The notes: a model not told the origin generated them from the sequence alone. Positions 1 to 8,626 are shown, counted from the first letter of the stretch. The stretch: DNA of 64,000 bases from Burkholderiaceae bacterium (GCA_019234815.1 JAFALA010000007.1:62001-126000); one strand, 5' to 3'. Made by a program: numbers and translations.

Positions 1-531
1 GAACATCAGCAGCGCGGCAGCGATGAGGCCGTCGCCCGCCAGCAGTTGGTCCTGCAGCAGGTAGTTGACGCACAGCCGCGTTTCCGACTCGCGATAGAGC
101 ATGCCGGCGCTGGCGGCCATCCAGGCCAGGTTGCCGAGGAAAAAAACCTGCACGCCAGGCGTGCATTCGGGACGCGGAAGCGCCAGCAGGGCTCCGGCCG
201 CGAGCCAGCTGAAATGTCGAGCCGAGTAGGCCGCGGGCGTTAGCAGCGCTTCGTCCAGGGCGGCTGGGATCATCCAGTAGGAGAACACCATCAGCAGCGC
301 AGTCATGGCGCTCAGGCCCATGGCATTGAGGCGGCCTAGGCGGCTGCTTAGTTGCGCCGGTAGCATGTTGCCCAATGTCCAGCCACAGGTCAGCAAAATG
401 GGAAATTCGAGCAGCATGACAAGGCTCATGCGCGCATCGACAGCGTGCCGAATCGATGGCCACAGCAGGAGGCTGGCCATGCAAAGCGGCAGCATCCTGA
501 CCAGCATGAGCTGGCGCGCGCCCAGCTTCAT
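1..531 (-). CDS. Multispanning membrane protein, C-terminus beyond window
   Basis: An open frame runs without a stop from an ATG at 531 to the window edge, so about 177 residues are visible. The start overlaps the stop of the SCO1 gene as ATGA, which implies translational coupling. The protein is strongly hydrophobic, with several predicted membrane helices (for example around LVMLLEFPILLTCGW and MGLSAMTALLMVFSYWMI). I do not recognise a named family. Its place as third gene behind an NO-regulated globin and SCO1 suggests a role in heme-copper oxidase or cytochrome assembly, but that is inference from context only. Confidence 0.6.
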   Translation of the reverse strand, partial: MKLGARQLMLVRMLPLCMASLLLWPSIRHAVDARMSLVMLLEFPILLTCGWTLGNMLPAQLSSRLGRLNAMGLSAMTALLMVFSYWMIPAALDEALLTPAAYSARHFSWLAAGALLALPRPECTPGVQVFFLGNLAWMAASAGMLYRESETRLCVNYLLQDQLLAGDGLIAAALLMF

Positions 532-1223
532 GAACCGCCTCCATTGGCATGCGCCAGGTGTTGTGCCGCGGCCAGGGCCTGGCGCCAATCGCCGTAGTTC
601 CAGATGCCACGGACCCGGCCAGCGGCGTCTATCAGATGGATGTCGCCGTTGTGTACATAGCCGCCTTGACCGTCGGGCAGCGCTACAACGCCAAGTTCGC
701 GCAGGTACCGGGTCGACTGCTCCTGGTCTAGCGGCGCCATGACCTGCCAATGTTGGGGATTTGCGCCAAAGCGGTTTGCATACTTGGCCAAGTCCACGCC
801 GCTGTCTTCGTCTGGTGCAATCGACAGAGAGAGTAGACCCACGGATGTGTCGGACTCCGCGCTCAACAGCGCCTGTGCCTGCTGGAATTCACTGCCTAGG
901 GCGAGGCAAACCGATGCGCAGCGCGTGTAAATGAAGTCGACGAGGTAGAGTCGTTCCGACTTGTGTGCGATGCCGCCCTTGTTGCCCGAGCCAGCTGCGG
1001 CGTCAAAGGCAAGGTGCTGCCGGCCCGCCGCGTCGCGCAACCAGAGCGCAGACGTTTGCAACTGACCCTGACGGGCCTCGGCCTGTCGGCGGCTTTCCAG
1101 CGTCCAGTACTCAAATCCTGCCGTGAGGCGCGCAGACTGCGATAAAAAGATAGCCAGGCTGGCCATGCAAAGTAGGGCCGTAGGAACCAGGCGAGGCGCG
1201 CGGCTGGGTGGGCTGGTGTCCAT
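528..1223 (-). CDS. SCO1/SenC family copper chaperone-like protein
   Basis: The 231-residue protein has an N-terminal signal anchor followed by a thioredoxin-like fold. The segment LYLVDFIYTRCASVC resembles the SCO1 motif CxxxC (C-A-S-V-C), and a later histidine in YVHNGDIHLID matches the third copper ligand region. SCO proteins deliver copper to heme-copper oxidases or act as periplasmic thiol reductases. The open frame extends further upstream, but the ATG at 1223 is preferred because it gives a normal signal sequence and avoids overlapping the globin gene. It probably matures the CcoN-like enzyme encoded just upstream on this strand. Confidence 0.85.
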   Translation of the reverse strand: MDTSPPSRAPRLVPTALLCMASLAIFLSQSARLTAGFEYWTLESRRQAEARQGQLQTSALWLRDAAGRQHLAFDAAAGSGNKGGIAHKSERLYLVDFIYTRCASVCLALGSEFQQAQALLSAESDTSVGLLSLSIAPDEDSGVDLAKYANRFGANPQHWQVMAPLDQEQSTRYLRELGVVALPDGQGGYVHNGDIHLIDAAGRVRGIWNYGDWRQALAAAQHLAHANGGGS

Positions 1224-1255
1224 GGGCGATCCATTCGGCTGCAGGCCTGCGCAAT

Positions 1256-1699
1256 CTAGACGGCCTCGTAGGCGACCGCCACGCCGTCCTGAACAATGAA
1301 GCGCGCAAACTGTTCGAAAAAGCCATAGAACAGATTGCGACCTATGCCCTGCGCGGTTTGCTGCAACTCCTCCGCAATATCCGCATCGAAGAGAGCCGAG
1401 GTGTGGCGATGCCACAGCGTGATCCAGCGCAGGAAGTGCTCGGGCGTGATCTTGGTGGTTTCTGCCAGGGCGACGTGCTTGCTGAAAACATTGCCCCGAA
1501 AACTCCTGCTGCCCAGCATGACGGTGCTCCAGAAATCAGTCATCCGTTCAAGGTGCTGCTCCCAATGGGCGCCGATGACGGGCTCGAAAACCGGTCCGAG
1601 CAATTCGTCTCGCCGGATGTCGTCGTAGAAACTGCAGACCAGTTGAGCCAAATCCTCCCTGCAGATGGCGCCAGATTCTCGCGTGCTGATAGAGGCCAT
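1256..1699 (-). CDS. Group III truncated hemoglobin
   Basis: The 147-residue protein fits the 2-on-2 globin family, group III. It shows the FWSTVMLG segment, with the family Trp in helix E, then FRGNVFSKHVAL, whose His is the likely proximal heme ligand, and a Trp in HFLRWITLW in helix G. Globins of this group bind O2 and NO and are commonly linked to nitrosative stress. The gene has its own palindromic operator 17 bases upstream of the start, matching the one in front of nnrS, so it is probably repressed by the NsrR-like protein at 6195-6665. SCO1 follows 32 bases downstream. Confidence 0.88.
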   Translation of the reverse strand: MASISTRESGAICREDLAQLVCSFYDDIRRDELLGPVFEPVIGAHWEQHLERMTDFWSTVMLGSRSFRGNVFSKHVALAETTKITPEHFLRWITLWHRHTSALFDADIAEELQQTAQGIGRNLFYGFFEQFARFIVQDGVAVAYEAV

Positions 1700-1715
1700 A
1701 TGTGGTTCAAAAAAG

Positions 1716-1732
1716 ATTCATTAAAAATGAAT
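1716..1732. promoter_or_regulatory. NsrR-type operator upstream of globin gene
   Basis: The 17-base sequence ATTCATTAAAAATGAAT is a palindrome with 7-base arms around AAA. It matches the site at 6049-6065 at 16 of 17 bases. It sits 17 bases before the globin start, where a bound repressor would block transcription. NsrR sites in other proteobacteria are AT-rich palindromes of the same kind. Assignment to the local Rrf2 protein is inference. Confidence 0.72.
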
Positions 1733-1769
1733 TATAAAAAAGACAATCTATCCGGGCAATTCCATGGCC

Positions 1770-2387
1770 TTACTCGTGAGGGGGAAGTTCCTTTTCTCCG
1801 GCAAACGGCGCGCTGCGGGCGTGATGCTCCTCGCGGGCCTTGGCGACGGTGTCGGCCGTGACGGGCGCCGCTGTATTGCCCCACTGGCTGCGCACGTGGC
1901 TCAGTACCGCAGCAATCTGGTCGTCGCTCAGTTGGTCCTTGAAGGCGGGCATGGCGCCGTTGTAGCTGGTGCCTTTTACCGTGATGGCGCCATTGATGCC
2001 GTGTAGCAGGATGGCAGCGACGGTCGAATCCTTGCCTTGCACCCATTCCGACCCGGCCAGCGGCGGGAAGACGCCTGGAAGGCCCTGGCCGGTGGCCTGG
2101 TGGCAGGCGACGCAACGCGAGGCGAAAATCGCCGCGCCATCCGCTTTTGCGGCCGAACTCTTGCGTTCGCCGGCCAGTTCCGACACGTCCCGCCCGTCGC
2201 CCCATGTCGACGGAGTATCGATCTGGGACCGTCCGATGTAAACAATGCCGAAGGCGACCAGCAGGGCTACCAGCGCCAGCAATGGCCAGGGAATGGGGTT
2301 CGTAGCTTCATGGGGGTCGGGGTTTTCGCGGGCCTGCTGGCGGCTGACCTGGACCTCACGCGGATGCTGATCTGGGGAGTCATTCAT
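1770..2387 (-). CDS. Membrane-anchored mono-heme cytochrome c
   Basis: The 205-residue protein has a cytoplasmic N-terminus, one membrane helix (about residues 30-50, WPLLALVALLVAFGIVYI) and one periplasmic class I cytochrome c domain with a CVACH heme site and a distal Met in the YNGAMPAFKD loop. A canonical CcoP subunit has two c-hemes; this protein has one. The ATG at 2387 follows AGGAG. It lies 14 bases after the CcoO-like gene, so it is probably the third subunit or electron donor of the CcoN-like complex. Its C-terminus is hydrophilic and His/Glu-rich. Confidence 0.85.
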   Translation of the reverse strand: MNDSPDQHPREVQVSRQQARENPDPHEATNPIPWPLLALVALLVAFGIVYIGRSQIDTPSTWGDGRDVSELAGERKSSAAKADGAAIFASRCVACHQATGQGLPGVFPPLAGSEWVQGKDSTVAAILLHGINGAITVKGTSYNGAMPAFKDQLSDDQIAAVLSHVRSQWGNTAAPVTADTVAKAREEHHARSAPFAGEKELPPHE

Positions 2388-2401
2388 GGGGGCTCCTCGT
2401 G

Positions 2402-3001
2402 TCACTTGGCGGAGGGCTGGGCCGGGAGGTCGACCACCGGATAGGTATGGTTCAGCGACTTCAGATAGGCGACCAGATCCAGCGCCTCGTTCGTCGCGAC
2501 GACGACTTTGCCGGTCGGGCTGAAGCCCGGTGGCAGCTTGATCTCGACATCGCCAGGATCCGCCTTGACCTTGGCCTCGAACAAAAAGGGGTAGCTGGGC
2601 ATGATGCTTTGCGCCACATAGGCGCGCGGCTGATAAAGGTGGCCCAGATGCCACTGGTCACTTGGCTGCCGAGCGCCGATGTTGAATAGATCCGGACCGG
2701 TGCGCATCGTGCCAAGCAGGTGGGGACTGTCGTAAGCATAGTCTGCGGCCACGCTTGCCCGCCCCCAGCCGCGCTGAAAGTCAGGGGCAAAGCCCTTGGC
2801 ACGCGGCTGCTGCGAATGGCAATAGATGCAACCGTTGGCAATGTATTGCTGCCGGCCACGCAGTTCCTGGCTGGAATAGGGTTTGAGGGCGTCAGGCGGC
2901 TGAACGTCGCGCACGGTCATGTAGGGGATGACGATGAGGGCGCTGGTGGCCAGGCTGAGCATCACCATGCCGCCCGCGAGTAGCTGGATTTCGCTTTTCA
3001 T
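2402..3001 (-). CDS. CcoO-like mono-heme cytochrome c subunit of cbb3-type enzyme
   Basis: The 199 residues match the layout of cbb3 oxidase subunit II (FixO/CcoO): an N-terminal membrane helix (about 8-28), an ANGCIYCHSQQPR heme site near residue 60, then the family segments GTMRTGPDLFNIG and QWHLGHLYQPR and the methionine of SIMPSYPFLF as likely axial ligand. It would pass electrons from the soluble or membrane cytochrome c to heme b of the CcoN-like subunit. The gene starts 12 bases after the CcoN-like stop, so the two are co-transcribed. Confidence 0.88.
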   Translation of the reverse strand: MKSEIQLLAGGMVMLSLATSALIVIPYMTVRDVQPPDALKPYSSQELRGRQQYIANGCIYCHSQQPRAKGFAPDFQRGWGRASVAADYAYDSPHLLGTMRTGPDLFNIGARQPSDQWHLGHLYQPRAYVAQSIMPSYPFLFEAKVKADPGDVEIKLPPGFSPTGKVVVATNEALDLVAYLKSLNHTYPVVDLPAQPSAK

Positions 3002-3013
3002 ATCGGGTGTTCC

Positions 3014-4588
3014 TCAGGCTGCCCTGAGCAGTGTCGGGTCGGTCCGGCCCCGTGATTTGCCCATCAGCAGCAGCACGAAGTGGATTACGAAGATCAGGTG
3101 TCCCAGCACCATCAGCGTGCCACCTAGCGTGCGTCCCTTGAGGTAGGGCGCCGTCAGCACGACCGAATCAATAAAGGGCCGCGAGGCGTCGAGCATGGCT
3201 TCACCTTGCAGCCAGCCGCCTATCGTGAGCGAGAGGAAATAAATCGTGATGCCGATGGACGCCAGCCAGAAATGCGCTGAAATCAGCGCTGGCGACGGCC
3301 ACTCGCGTTGGGACACGCGCGGTACCACAAAATAGATGGAGCCGAAAAAGACCATGGTCACGAAACCATACAGGCCCAGATGGGCGTGTCCGACGGTGTA
3401 GTGCGTGAAGTGCGTCACCACGTTGACGCTTCGTAGTGCCTCGATGGAACCTTGAATCGAGCTGGCCGTGTACATCAGGCCGCCGAAGCCGATGAAGCGC
3501 AGGGTCGGCGAACGGCGCAGCGCACCAAGTTGCCCTTTGAGCGTGAGTTGCTGATTCACCGTGAAGGCCAGCACCGGAATGATCATCATCATGCTCTGCA
3601 CGATGGACAGGGTGACCATCCAGCCGGGCACCGGTCCACCTATCAGGTGATGGCCGCCGACCTGGCCGTAGAAAAATGCGAGACCCCAGAAGCCGAGCAG
3701 CGAAAGGTTGTAGCTTTGCACGGGCTTGCCGATGATTTTGGGCAGGAAGTAGTAGACGCTGGCCAGCGCAAGCGGCGTGTAGAACAGGCCCAGTACATTA
3801 TGTCCGTACCACCAGTTCATCGCGCCTTGTTGCACGCCCTTGTGCAGGTCCGGAATATTGGCGACGCAGAAAAGAACGGGAAACCAGAACAGGGCGCAGC
3901 CCATGTACCAGACTGACACGTAGAGGTGGTCTACCTTACGGTTCAACAGAGTCAGCACCAGGGGCACGCCTATTAGCGCGCCGCCGACGACGAAGAGCAT
4001 GTCCACCTGCCATGGGATTTCCAGCCACTCCATTCCGTCGCTGATGCCGACCGCGATCGCGCCCAGTCCCGCGACCAGCGCGGCATTCCAGAGCGCTGCG
4101 CCGAGGAAGGCAAACGGGGCGCCGACCAAGCGGGTATTGAGCAGGCGTGGAATGACGAACAGGGCGATGCCTAGGCCCGCCATTGGCGCCCAGCCGTAGG
4201 CCACCGCGTTCAGGTGAATGGTGCGGATACGCCCAAATGTCAGCCAGGCCTGGTCGGTTAGCCAGTCCGGTTGGTGCAACTTGATCGAAGCCGTGAGGCC
4301 GGCGGCGGATGCGACCAGCAGCCAAGCGAACGCGCAACAAAGGAAGAAAAAAACCAGCGGTGCTGAAGAGGCGTCGGCCTCGGCGCGCCGTGCCAGTTCG
4401 GTGGCAGAGCCGCGGCTGGCCTGGCCGGCAGCGGGATCTTCCCCAGAGCCGACTTCGCCTTCGGCGAAGATGATTTCCGCGGCATGCGGGTCTGGTGTCA
4501 GAACGCCGCTGCGCTGGCTCCAGATGAAAATCATCAGGGCGATGACGGACAGGACAAAGGCGGAAAGCAGGATGGCGACAGTACTCAC
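3014..4588 (-). CDS. CcoN-like heme-copper oxidase/NO reductase subunit I with CcoS-like N-terminus
   Basis: The 524-residue protein aligns by eye with cbb3 catalytic subunit CcoN. All six metal-ligand histidines are present: RTIHLNAV (heme b), WYGHNVLG and GGHHL (CuB), and TVGHAHLG (heme b3 and heme b). A tyrosine in FFYGQVGGHHL sits where CcoN has its active-site Tyr. Two features differ from CcoN. The first 30 residues, a helix followed by IWSQRSG, look like the small assembly protein CcoS/FixS, followed by an acidic linker. And the CcoN motif STFEG is SSIQG here, so the conserved Glu is Gln. No ccoP, ccoQ, ccoG or ccoI gene is nearby. Co-location with nnrS, nsrR and a globin gene points to NO reduction or NO-tolerant O2 reduction. 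Confidence 0.85.
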   Translation of the reverse strand: MSTVAILLSAFVLSVIALMIFIWSQRSGVLTPDPHAAEIIFAEGEVGSGEDPAAGQASRGSATELARRAEADASSAPLVFFFLCCAFAWLLVASAAGLTASIKLHQPDWLTDQAWLTFGRIRTIHLNAVAYGWAPMAGLGIALFVIPRLLNTRLVGAPFAFLGAALWNAALVAGLGAIAVGISDGMEWLEIPWQVDMLFVVGGALIGVPLVLTLLNRKVDHLYVSVWYMGCALFWFPVLFCVANIPDLHKGVQQGAMNWWYGHNVLGLFYTPLALASVYYFLPKIIGKPVQSYNLSLLGFWGLAFFYGQVGGHHLIGGPVPGWMVTLSIVQSMMMIIPVLAFTVNQQLTLKGQLGALRRSPTLRFIGFGGLMYTASSIQGSIEALRSVNVVTHFTHYTVGHAHLGLYGFVTMVFFGSIYFVVPRVSQREWPSPALISAHFWLASIGITIYFLSLTIGGWLQGEAMLDASRPFIDSVVLTAPYLKGRTLGGTLMVLGHLIFVIHFVLLLMGKSRGRTDPTLLRAA

Positions 4589-4828
4589 AGACGCTCCCCA
4601 AAAATGAAGATTGAGCGGTTGCGGGCATTCTCAAGCACAACAGGACTTCGCGTGTTTGAAGGACGGCAGCCTGTCCGACGGGCCCAGTTTAAACAGCATG
4701 AAGGAAAAAGTGGCAACTCGGAATCCCTGACGCAGTCAAGGTTACGGATGGACATGGCATTCAGGTCCAGGATGGGGCGACGCAAGAGTCAGCACTTTGG
4801 AGAGGCAGCAACGCTAGGGCCTCGTGCT

Positions 4829-6022
4829 TCATCCGTCCTTGCCGTCTAGGCGGGGCGCGGTCAACCACGGTACGTAGACCCAGGCATAGATGGCGAAGGC
4901 TGATGCGAACGCGGCACCCGAGGCAAATAGCGCAGGCTCATAGACTGCTGGCGCGAAGTAGGGGGCTGCAACCCTGGACAGTGCAGCTGCGGCCACCAGC
5001 AGATAAGCCCGCTTTTCGGCCTGGCCCGCCTGGAGCTGGCGCGCCGTATGGCCACGAGCGGTGCGCGTCATCATGGCAATGAGCAGGCCGCCGGTCGCGC
5101 CTACGGTGAAGGCATGCAGGGCCCCCGAGTCGGTGCCGGAGCGCCATCTCGCCAGCGCCAGCAGGCCGAAACCCAGAGGAATCCACACGTAGGCGAGGTA
5201 CAAGGACCACAAGATGGGGCGGCCCTTGGCGGCTTGTGGGCGCCATGTCAGCAAGCGCCAGCCATGCAGCCCGGCCGCTGCGAGGCAGGCCGGCACGGCG
5301 AGCATGGCGGACGCGTCAGTCAGCCACGAACCGATGGCAGCGACGCTAGTCGCTGCCAGGACCTTTTCGCGCCACGCCGGCACCATATTGTCCAAGCCAG
5401 GATTGACGTTGCGCGTGAAGAAGGGCAAGACGCGGCCCGCGATCAGCGTCTCCATCAGCACCAGGCCGCCCACGCCGGCCTTGAGCGCCTGGGCTGCCGG
5501 AAACGAGGCAATCCCCCAGTTCGCCACGTGGAAGGCGAGATTGGCCAACGCGATCAAGCCCAGGATGCCGGCGACGATGTAATTTCGCTGGTTATCGGAT
5601 TTCGTCAGCACGTCCAGGAAGAGGACGACACACAGGGGCAGAAAGGCGATATCCAGCCAGGCGAAGAGATCCGCCGGACCCAGCACGCCCGCGATGCGTG
5701 TCACCAGCCACAGCAGGGCCAGAAAGAACAGCTGTCCGCCGCGAGGCGTTGGTCTGCCGGTCCATGTCTTGCCTGCCGTGAACAGGAATCCGACGATCAC
5801 AGCCGTGACAACGCCAAACACCATCTCATGTCCATGCCAGTTCGCGGGCGACAGGCCGCTATGGATCTCGGCATGTCCGGTGAAGACGACCAGCCACAGC
5901 GGCACCAGGATGACGATAGCTATCGATGCCAGGAGGTAGAAGGGACGAAACCCCAGCCTCCATAGTGGCCAGGCATCAAAGGCTACTGCGGGCGCCTGTT
6001 CCGGTATGAACGATTGATTCAC
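4829..6022 (-). CDS. nnrS: NnrS family heme- and copper-containing membrane protein
   Basis: The 397-residue protein has about twelve hydrophobic segments and the NnrS hallmarks: LWRLGFRPFYLLAS near the N-terminus, NWHGHEMVFG, and ALHAFTVGATGGLLIAMMTRTARGHT in the last third. NnrS proteins contribute to resistance to nitrosative stress and are usually under NsrR or NnrR control. A strong palindromic operator ends 20 bases upstream of the start. The gene is first in the operon nnrS, CcoN-like, CcoO-like, cytochrome c. A 240-base gap separates it from the CcoN-like gene, and no hairpin terminator is visible there. Confidence 0.92.
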   Translation of the reverse strand: MNQSFIPEQAPAVAFDAWPLWRLGFRPFYLLASIAIVILVPLWLVVFTGHAEIHSGLSPANWHGHEMVFGVVTAVIVGFLFTAGKTWTGRPTPRGGQLFFLALLWLVTRIAGVLGPADLFAWLDIAFLPLCVVLFLDVLTKSDNQRNYIVAGILGLIALANLAFHVANWGIASFPAAQALKAGVGGLVLMETLIAGRVLPFFTRNVNPGLDNMVPAWREKVLAATSVAAIGSWLTDASAMLAVPACLAAAGLHGWRLLTWRPQAAKGRPILWSLYLAYVWIPLGFGLLALARWRSGTDSGALHAFTVGATGGLLIAMMTRTARGHTARQLQAGQAEKRAYLLVAAAALSRVAAPYFAPAVYEPALFASGAAFASAFAIYAWVYVPWLTAPRLDGKDG

Positions 6023-6041
6023 GAGAGGCTCTGCTTGAGAA

Positions 6042-6072
6042 GTTTAACATTCATTAAATATGAATGTTAAAC
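6042..6072. promoter_or_regulatory. Long palindromic NsrR-type operator between nnrS and nsrR
   Basis: The arms GTTTAACATTCAT (6042-6054) and ATGAATGTTAAAC (6060-6072) are perfectly complementary over 13 bases around TAAAT. The core 6049-6065 repeats the globin-gene operator with one change. It lies 20 bases before nnrS and 123 bases before nsrR, so it could serve nnrS and also auto-regulate nsrR. Spacing and symmetry fit known NsrR sites. Confidence 0.8.
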
Positions 6073-6194
6073 GAAAGTGATGGCATTGTCGAGCGCCGGA
6101 GAATTGCTATTGCAAATAAATTGACTTGTCCTTCTGATTTCCGATCCAGGCATTAAAGTAAGGTCTATAGTGCATGATTTATCGGAGCTTCTTT

Positions 6195-6665
6195 ATGCGA
6201 CTCACCATGTACACCGACCACGCCTTGCGCGTGATGATGTACCTTGCGTTGAAATGGCGCACCGACGACAAGGCAACGATCGAAGAGATGGCAGAGGCTT
6301 ACGACATCTCCCGAAGCAACCTGATGAAGATCGTCAACGAACTCTCGCAATACGGCTTCATCGAGACCACGCGCGGGCGCTCCGGTGGGGCGCGCCTGGC
6401 GCGCGCGCCATCTGAAATCTCCATCGGCGCCATCGTCAGGGCAGCGGAGAAGGATTTCGCCGTTGTTAGCTGCCATGAGAGCGAAAGCCCTGGAGACTGC
6501 GTCATCTTCCAGGCCTGCAACCTGAAGCGTCGGCTGGCTCGGGCCGTCGATGCCTTCATGATGGAGCTGGACAGTATGACGCTGGACGAGGCGATCAGCG
6601 CGCCCTCGGTGGCTGCTTCGCTGCTGGGTATGCCGGCGCCCGTGAAAGTGCACCGTAAGTCCTGA
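6195..6665 (+). CDS. nsrR: Rrf2-family NO-sensing repressor NsrR
   Basis: The 156-residue protein begins MRLTMYTDHALRVMMYLAL, the usual opening of Rrf2 regulators, with a winged helix including YDISRSNLMKIVNELSQYG and TTRGRSGGARLA. Three cysteines in SCHESESPGDCVIFQAC match the iron-sulfur ligands of NsrR in spacing. NO damages the cluster and releases DNA. The ATG at 6195 follows GGAG; an upstream in-frame ATG at 6174 would add seven atypical residues. It is transcribed away from nnrS and probably controls nnrS, the CcoN-like operon and the globin operon through the two operators. Confidence 0.9.
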   Translation: MRLTMYTDHALRVMMYLALKWRTDDKATIEEMAEAYDISRSNLMKIVNELSQYGFIETTRGRSGGARLARAPSEISIGAIVRAAEKDFAVVSCHESESPGDCVIFQACNLKRRLARAVDAFMMELDSMTLDEAISAPSVAASLLGMPAPVKVHRKS

Positions 6666-6793
6666 TCTGGTGCAGGATCAAGAGGTCCTCGCGCAAGCTC
6701 GAGTATCGACGTGAGATTTTCAAAAATACAACACAGAGCGGAAAAGAATTTCGTGGCAGCCCCTATCCCCTTGACTTCTGAAATTCCGCAAAC

Positions 6794-7135
6794 TTATCCA
6801 TGCGGGCCTAGCATGATGACAGCCATCCCCGCTAGCGTAAGGGCGCACCCGAAAACATCCCAGTGATTCGGCCGAACGCCATCGACCTGCCAAAGCCATA
6901 AGAGAGCAGTTGCTACATAAACACCGCCGTAGGCTGCATAGGTTCGCCCGGCTGCGGTCGGGTGCAGAGTAAGAAGCCAGGCAAACAGGGTAAGCGATAG
7001 AGTGGCGGGGGCTAGCAGCCACATTGGCTTGCCCTGCCTGAGAACAAGCCAAGGCAGATAGCAGCCGACGATCTCGGCCAGCGCCGTGATCGCGAAGAGC
7101 AAGAAAATACGTAGAAAGGCGATCACGGTTTCCAT
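6794..7135 (-). CDS. YnfA family (UPF0060) small membrane protein
   Basis: The 113-residue protein has four membrane helices and the UPF0060 pattern: [20 protein letters not shown], an [14 protein letters not shown] segment, and a last helix MAVIMLGP. Family members resemble small multidrug-resistance transporters. The ATG at 7135 is one base after the rcnA stop, so the two genes are probably co-transcribed from the nickel/cobalt-regulated promoter. The function here is not shown by the sequence. Confidence 0.88.
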   Translation of the reverse strand: METVIAFLRIFLLFAITALAEIVGCYLPWLVLRQGKPMWLLAPATLSLTLFAWLLTLHPTAAGRTYAAYGGVYVATALLWLWQVDGVRPNHWDVFGCALTLAGMAVIMLGPHG

Positions 7136-7136
7136 A

Positions 7137-8252
7137 TCACACCAGAGCGCGCAGCCCTTGGTAGCCGAGATACAAGCCAACCATCACGATCAATGCCCCA
7201 GAGAAGTACGGAGCGTTGCGGGCGAAGTCACCAAAGCCGCTCCAGCGCTTGGACACGTGTTTGACGCTCAGCGCGGCCAACGCCCCCGACGCCACCATCG
7301 TCAGCGCCAGACCGATGCTGAAGCACAGCACAAGGGTTGCGCCCAGCGCGATCTTCTTCAGTTGCAGGCACAGCAGCAGCACTGTGATCGACGCCGGGCA
7401 GGGAATCAGCCCGCCGGTCAGGCCAAACACAATGATTTGCCCGGTGGTCACTTCGCGGCCAGCAAAGCGGCGACGAATGTCATTTGCGTGGGCCAGTTCG
7501 TGAGGGTCTTGGTAACCCGGTGCCGAAACGTCAAGTCCTTCGTAGTCCTTGATGGCATGGTGATGGTGGTCGTGTTCGACGAACTCCACGTCATAGTCAT
7601 GGCTATGGTGGTCATGGCTCAGCCGCAGACGGGCGACGAACTCGTGCGGTTCGGGAATCTCCTGCACGGATTCGACGTAACCGTCGCTCTGCACGAAGGT
7701 AAAGGTCTGGCGGCTGCCGTCCGATCGCTCTGTCTCCACCTTGACCTGGTCAGCAGTCCACACGTGACCGTGTTTGCTGTCGTTGCGCAGGCGAAAGCGC
7801 GGAGGTACACCCTTCTCGAACACTTCCAGGTGCACGACGCCATGACCGGTATCGATACGTTTGACTTCATCGTGGTGGTCGTGATCATGACTGTGGTCAT
7901 GAAAGCCCGCATGTTGGTCGCGCCAGGTACGCCAGATCATCCAGGCCGCAACGCCAATGATGAGTACGGCTGAGACGACCTGAAGATACGGCTCGGTCGC
8001 TTCGGCGTTCCAGTTGCTCCCGAAATACAGTCCCGCCATCGCCACAGCCCACACGACGGCCGTATGCGAAACGGTGGCCGATAGGCCCAACAAGACCGCT
8101 TGCGTCAGCGTGCCCCGAATGGCAACGATAAAGGCCGCCATCATCGTCTTGGAGTGGCCTGGCTCCAAGCCATGCAAAGCCCCCAGCAAGATCGCGCTGG
8201 GGACGAACAGCCAGGCATTGCCTTGCTGCAAGAGGGTGGAAAACTCTGTCAT
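7137..8252 (-). CDS. rcnA: Nickel/cobalt efflux protein RcnA
   Basis: The 371-residue inner-membrane protein belongs to the NicO family. It has the [12 protein letters not shown] motif in the first helix region, a large central loop with two His/Asp-rich clusters (around residues 115-130 and again before the fourth helix), and the second-half motif [12 protein letters not shown]-like [14 protein letters not shown]. RcnA exports Ni(II) and Co(II). The divergent rcnR gene and the G-tract operators between them fit the Escherichia coli arrangement, although this loop is longer than in the E. coli protein. Confidence 0.92.
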   Translation of the reverse strand: MTEFSTLLQQGNAWLFVPSAILLGALHGLEPGHSKTMMAAFIVAIRGTLTQAVLLGLSATVSHTAVVWAVAMAGLYFGSNWNAEATEPYLQVVSAVLIIGVAAWMIWRTWRDQHAGFHDHSHDHDHHDEVKRIDTGHGVVHLEVFEKGVPPRFRLRNDSKHGHVWTADQVKVETERSDGSRQTFTFVQSDGYVESVQEIPEPHEFVARLRLSHDHHSHDYDVEFVEHDHHHHAIKDYEGLDVSAPGYQDPHELAHANDIRRRFAGREVTTGQIIVFGLTGGLIPCPASITVLLLCLQLKKIALGATLVLCFSIGLALTMVASGALAALSVKHVSKRWSGFGDFARNAPYFSGALIVMVGLYLGYQGLRALV

Positions 8253-8285
8253 AGGGGTTCTCGGCTGCTATATATGCGAACGCCA

Positions 8286-8326
8286 GTATACTGCCCCCCA
8301 GTTTAAATATGCTACCCTCCAGTATA
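8286..8326. promoter_or_regulatory. Two RcnR-type G-tract operators in the rcnA-rcnR intergenic region
   Basis: Two copies of the RcnR-type site TACT-N-C6-AGTA lie side by side: TACTGCCCCCCAGTT at 8289-8303 and GCTACCCTCCAGTA at 8311-8324. Known RcnR sites are a G/C tract flanked by TACT/AGTA inverted repeats. The region sits between the two divergent starts, so metal-free RcnR can shut both promoters. Confidence 0.8.
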
Positions 8327-8353
8327 GTTTTTACCGTTGGAGCAAAAACACAG

Positions 8354-8626
8354 ATGGCCCACACCATACGAGACAAGTCCAAGCTGCTGACCCGCGTCAG
8401 ACGCATTCAGGGTCAAGCGGCGGCACTGGAAAAGCAGCTCGCCGAGGAAGGCGATTGCATTGCCGTTCTGCAACAGATCGCAGCGATTCGTGGAGCCGTC
8501 AACGGCTTGATGGCCGCCGTGATTGAAGGACACTTGACTGATCATCTCGTCAAGGAACCCACGCTGGAGCAGCGCGAGCAAGACCTGGAGGTGGTACTCC
8601 AGGTCATCAATTCCTACCTGAAGTAA
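8354..8626 (+). CDS. rcnR: Nickel/cobalt-responsive repressor RcnR
   Basis: The 90-residue all-helical protein is a CsoR/RcnR family member. It opens [15 protein letters not shown] as RcnR does (His3 is a Ni/Co ligand in E. coli RcnR) and contains [19 protein letters not shown] and EGHLTDHLV, which include the Cys and His of the metal site. Start 8354 is preferred over 8309 because of this match. It is divergent from rcnA. The last 13 bases overlap the convergent CaCA gene. Confidence 0.93.
   Translation: MAHTIRDKSKLLTRVRRIQGQAAALEKQLAEEGDCIAVLQQIAAIRGAVNGLMAAVIEGHLTDHLVKEPTLEQREQDLEVVLQVINSYLK

Noticed and set aside
4727-4740. CTGACGCAGTCAAG resembling a minus-strand FNR/DNR box in the nnrS-CcoN gap
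   Set aside because: The match to TTGAT-N4-ATCAA is only partial and the position, about 140 bases before the CcoN-like start, is loose. It was not called.
5048-5965. Plus-strand frame over nnrS
   Set aside because: It is antisense to a well-supported membrane protein gene and rich in Gln/His/Arg, as shadow frames usually are.
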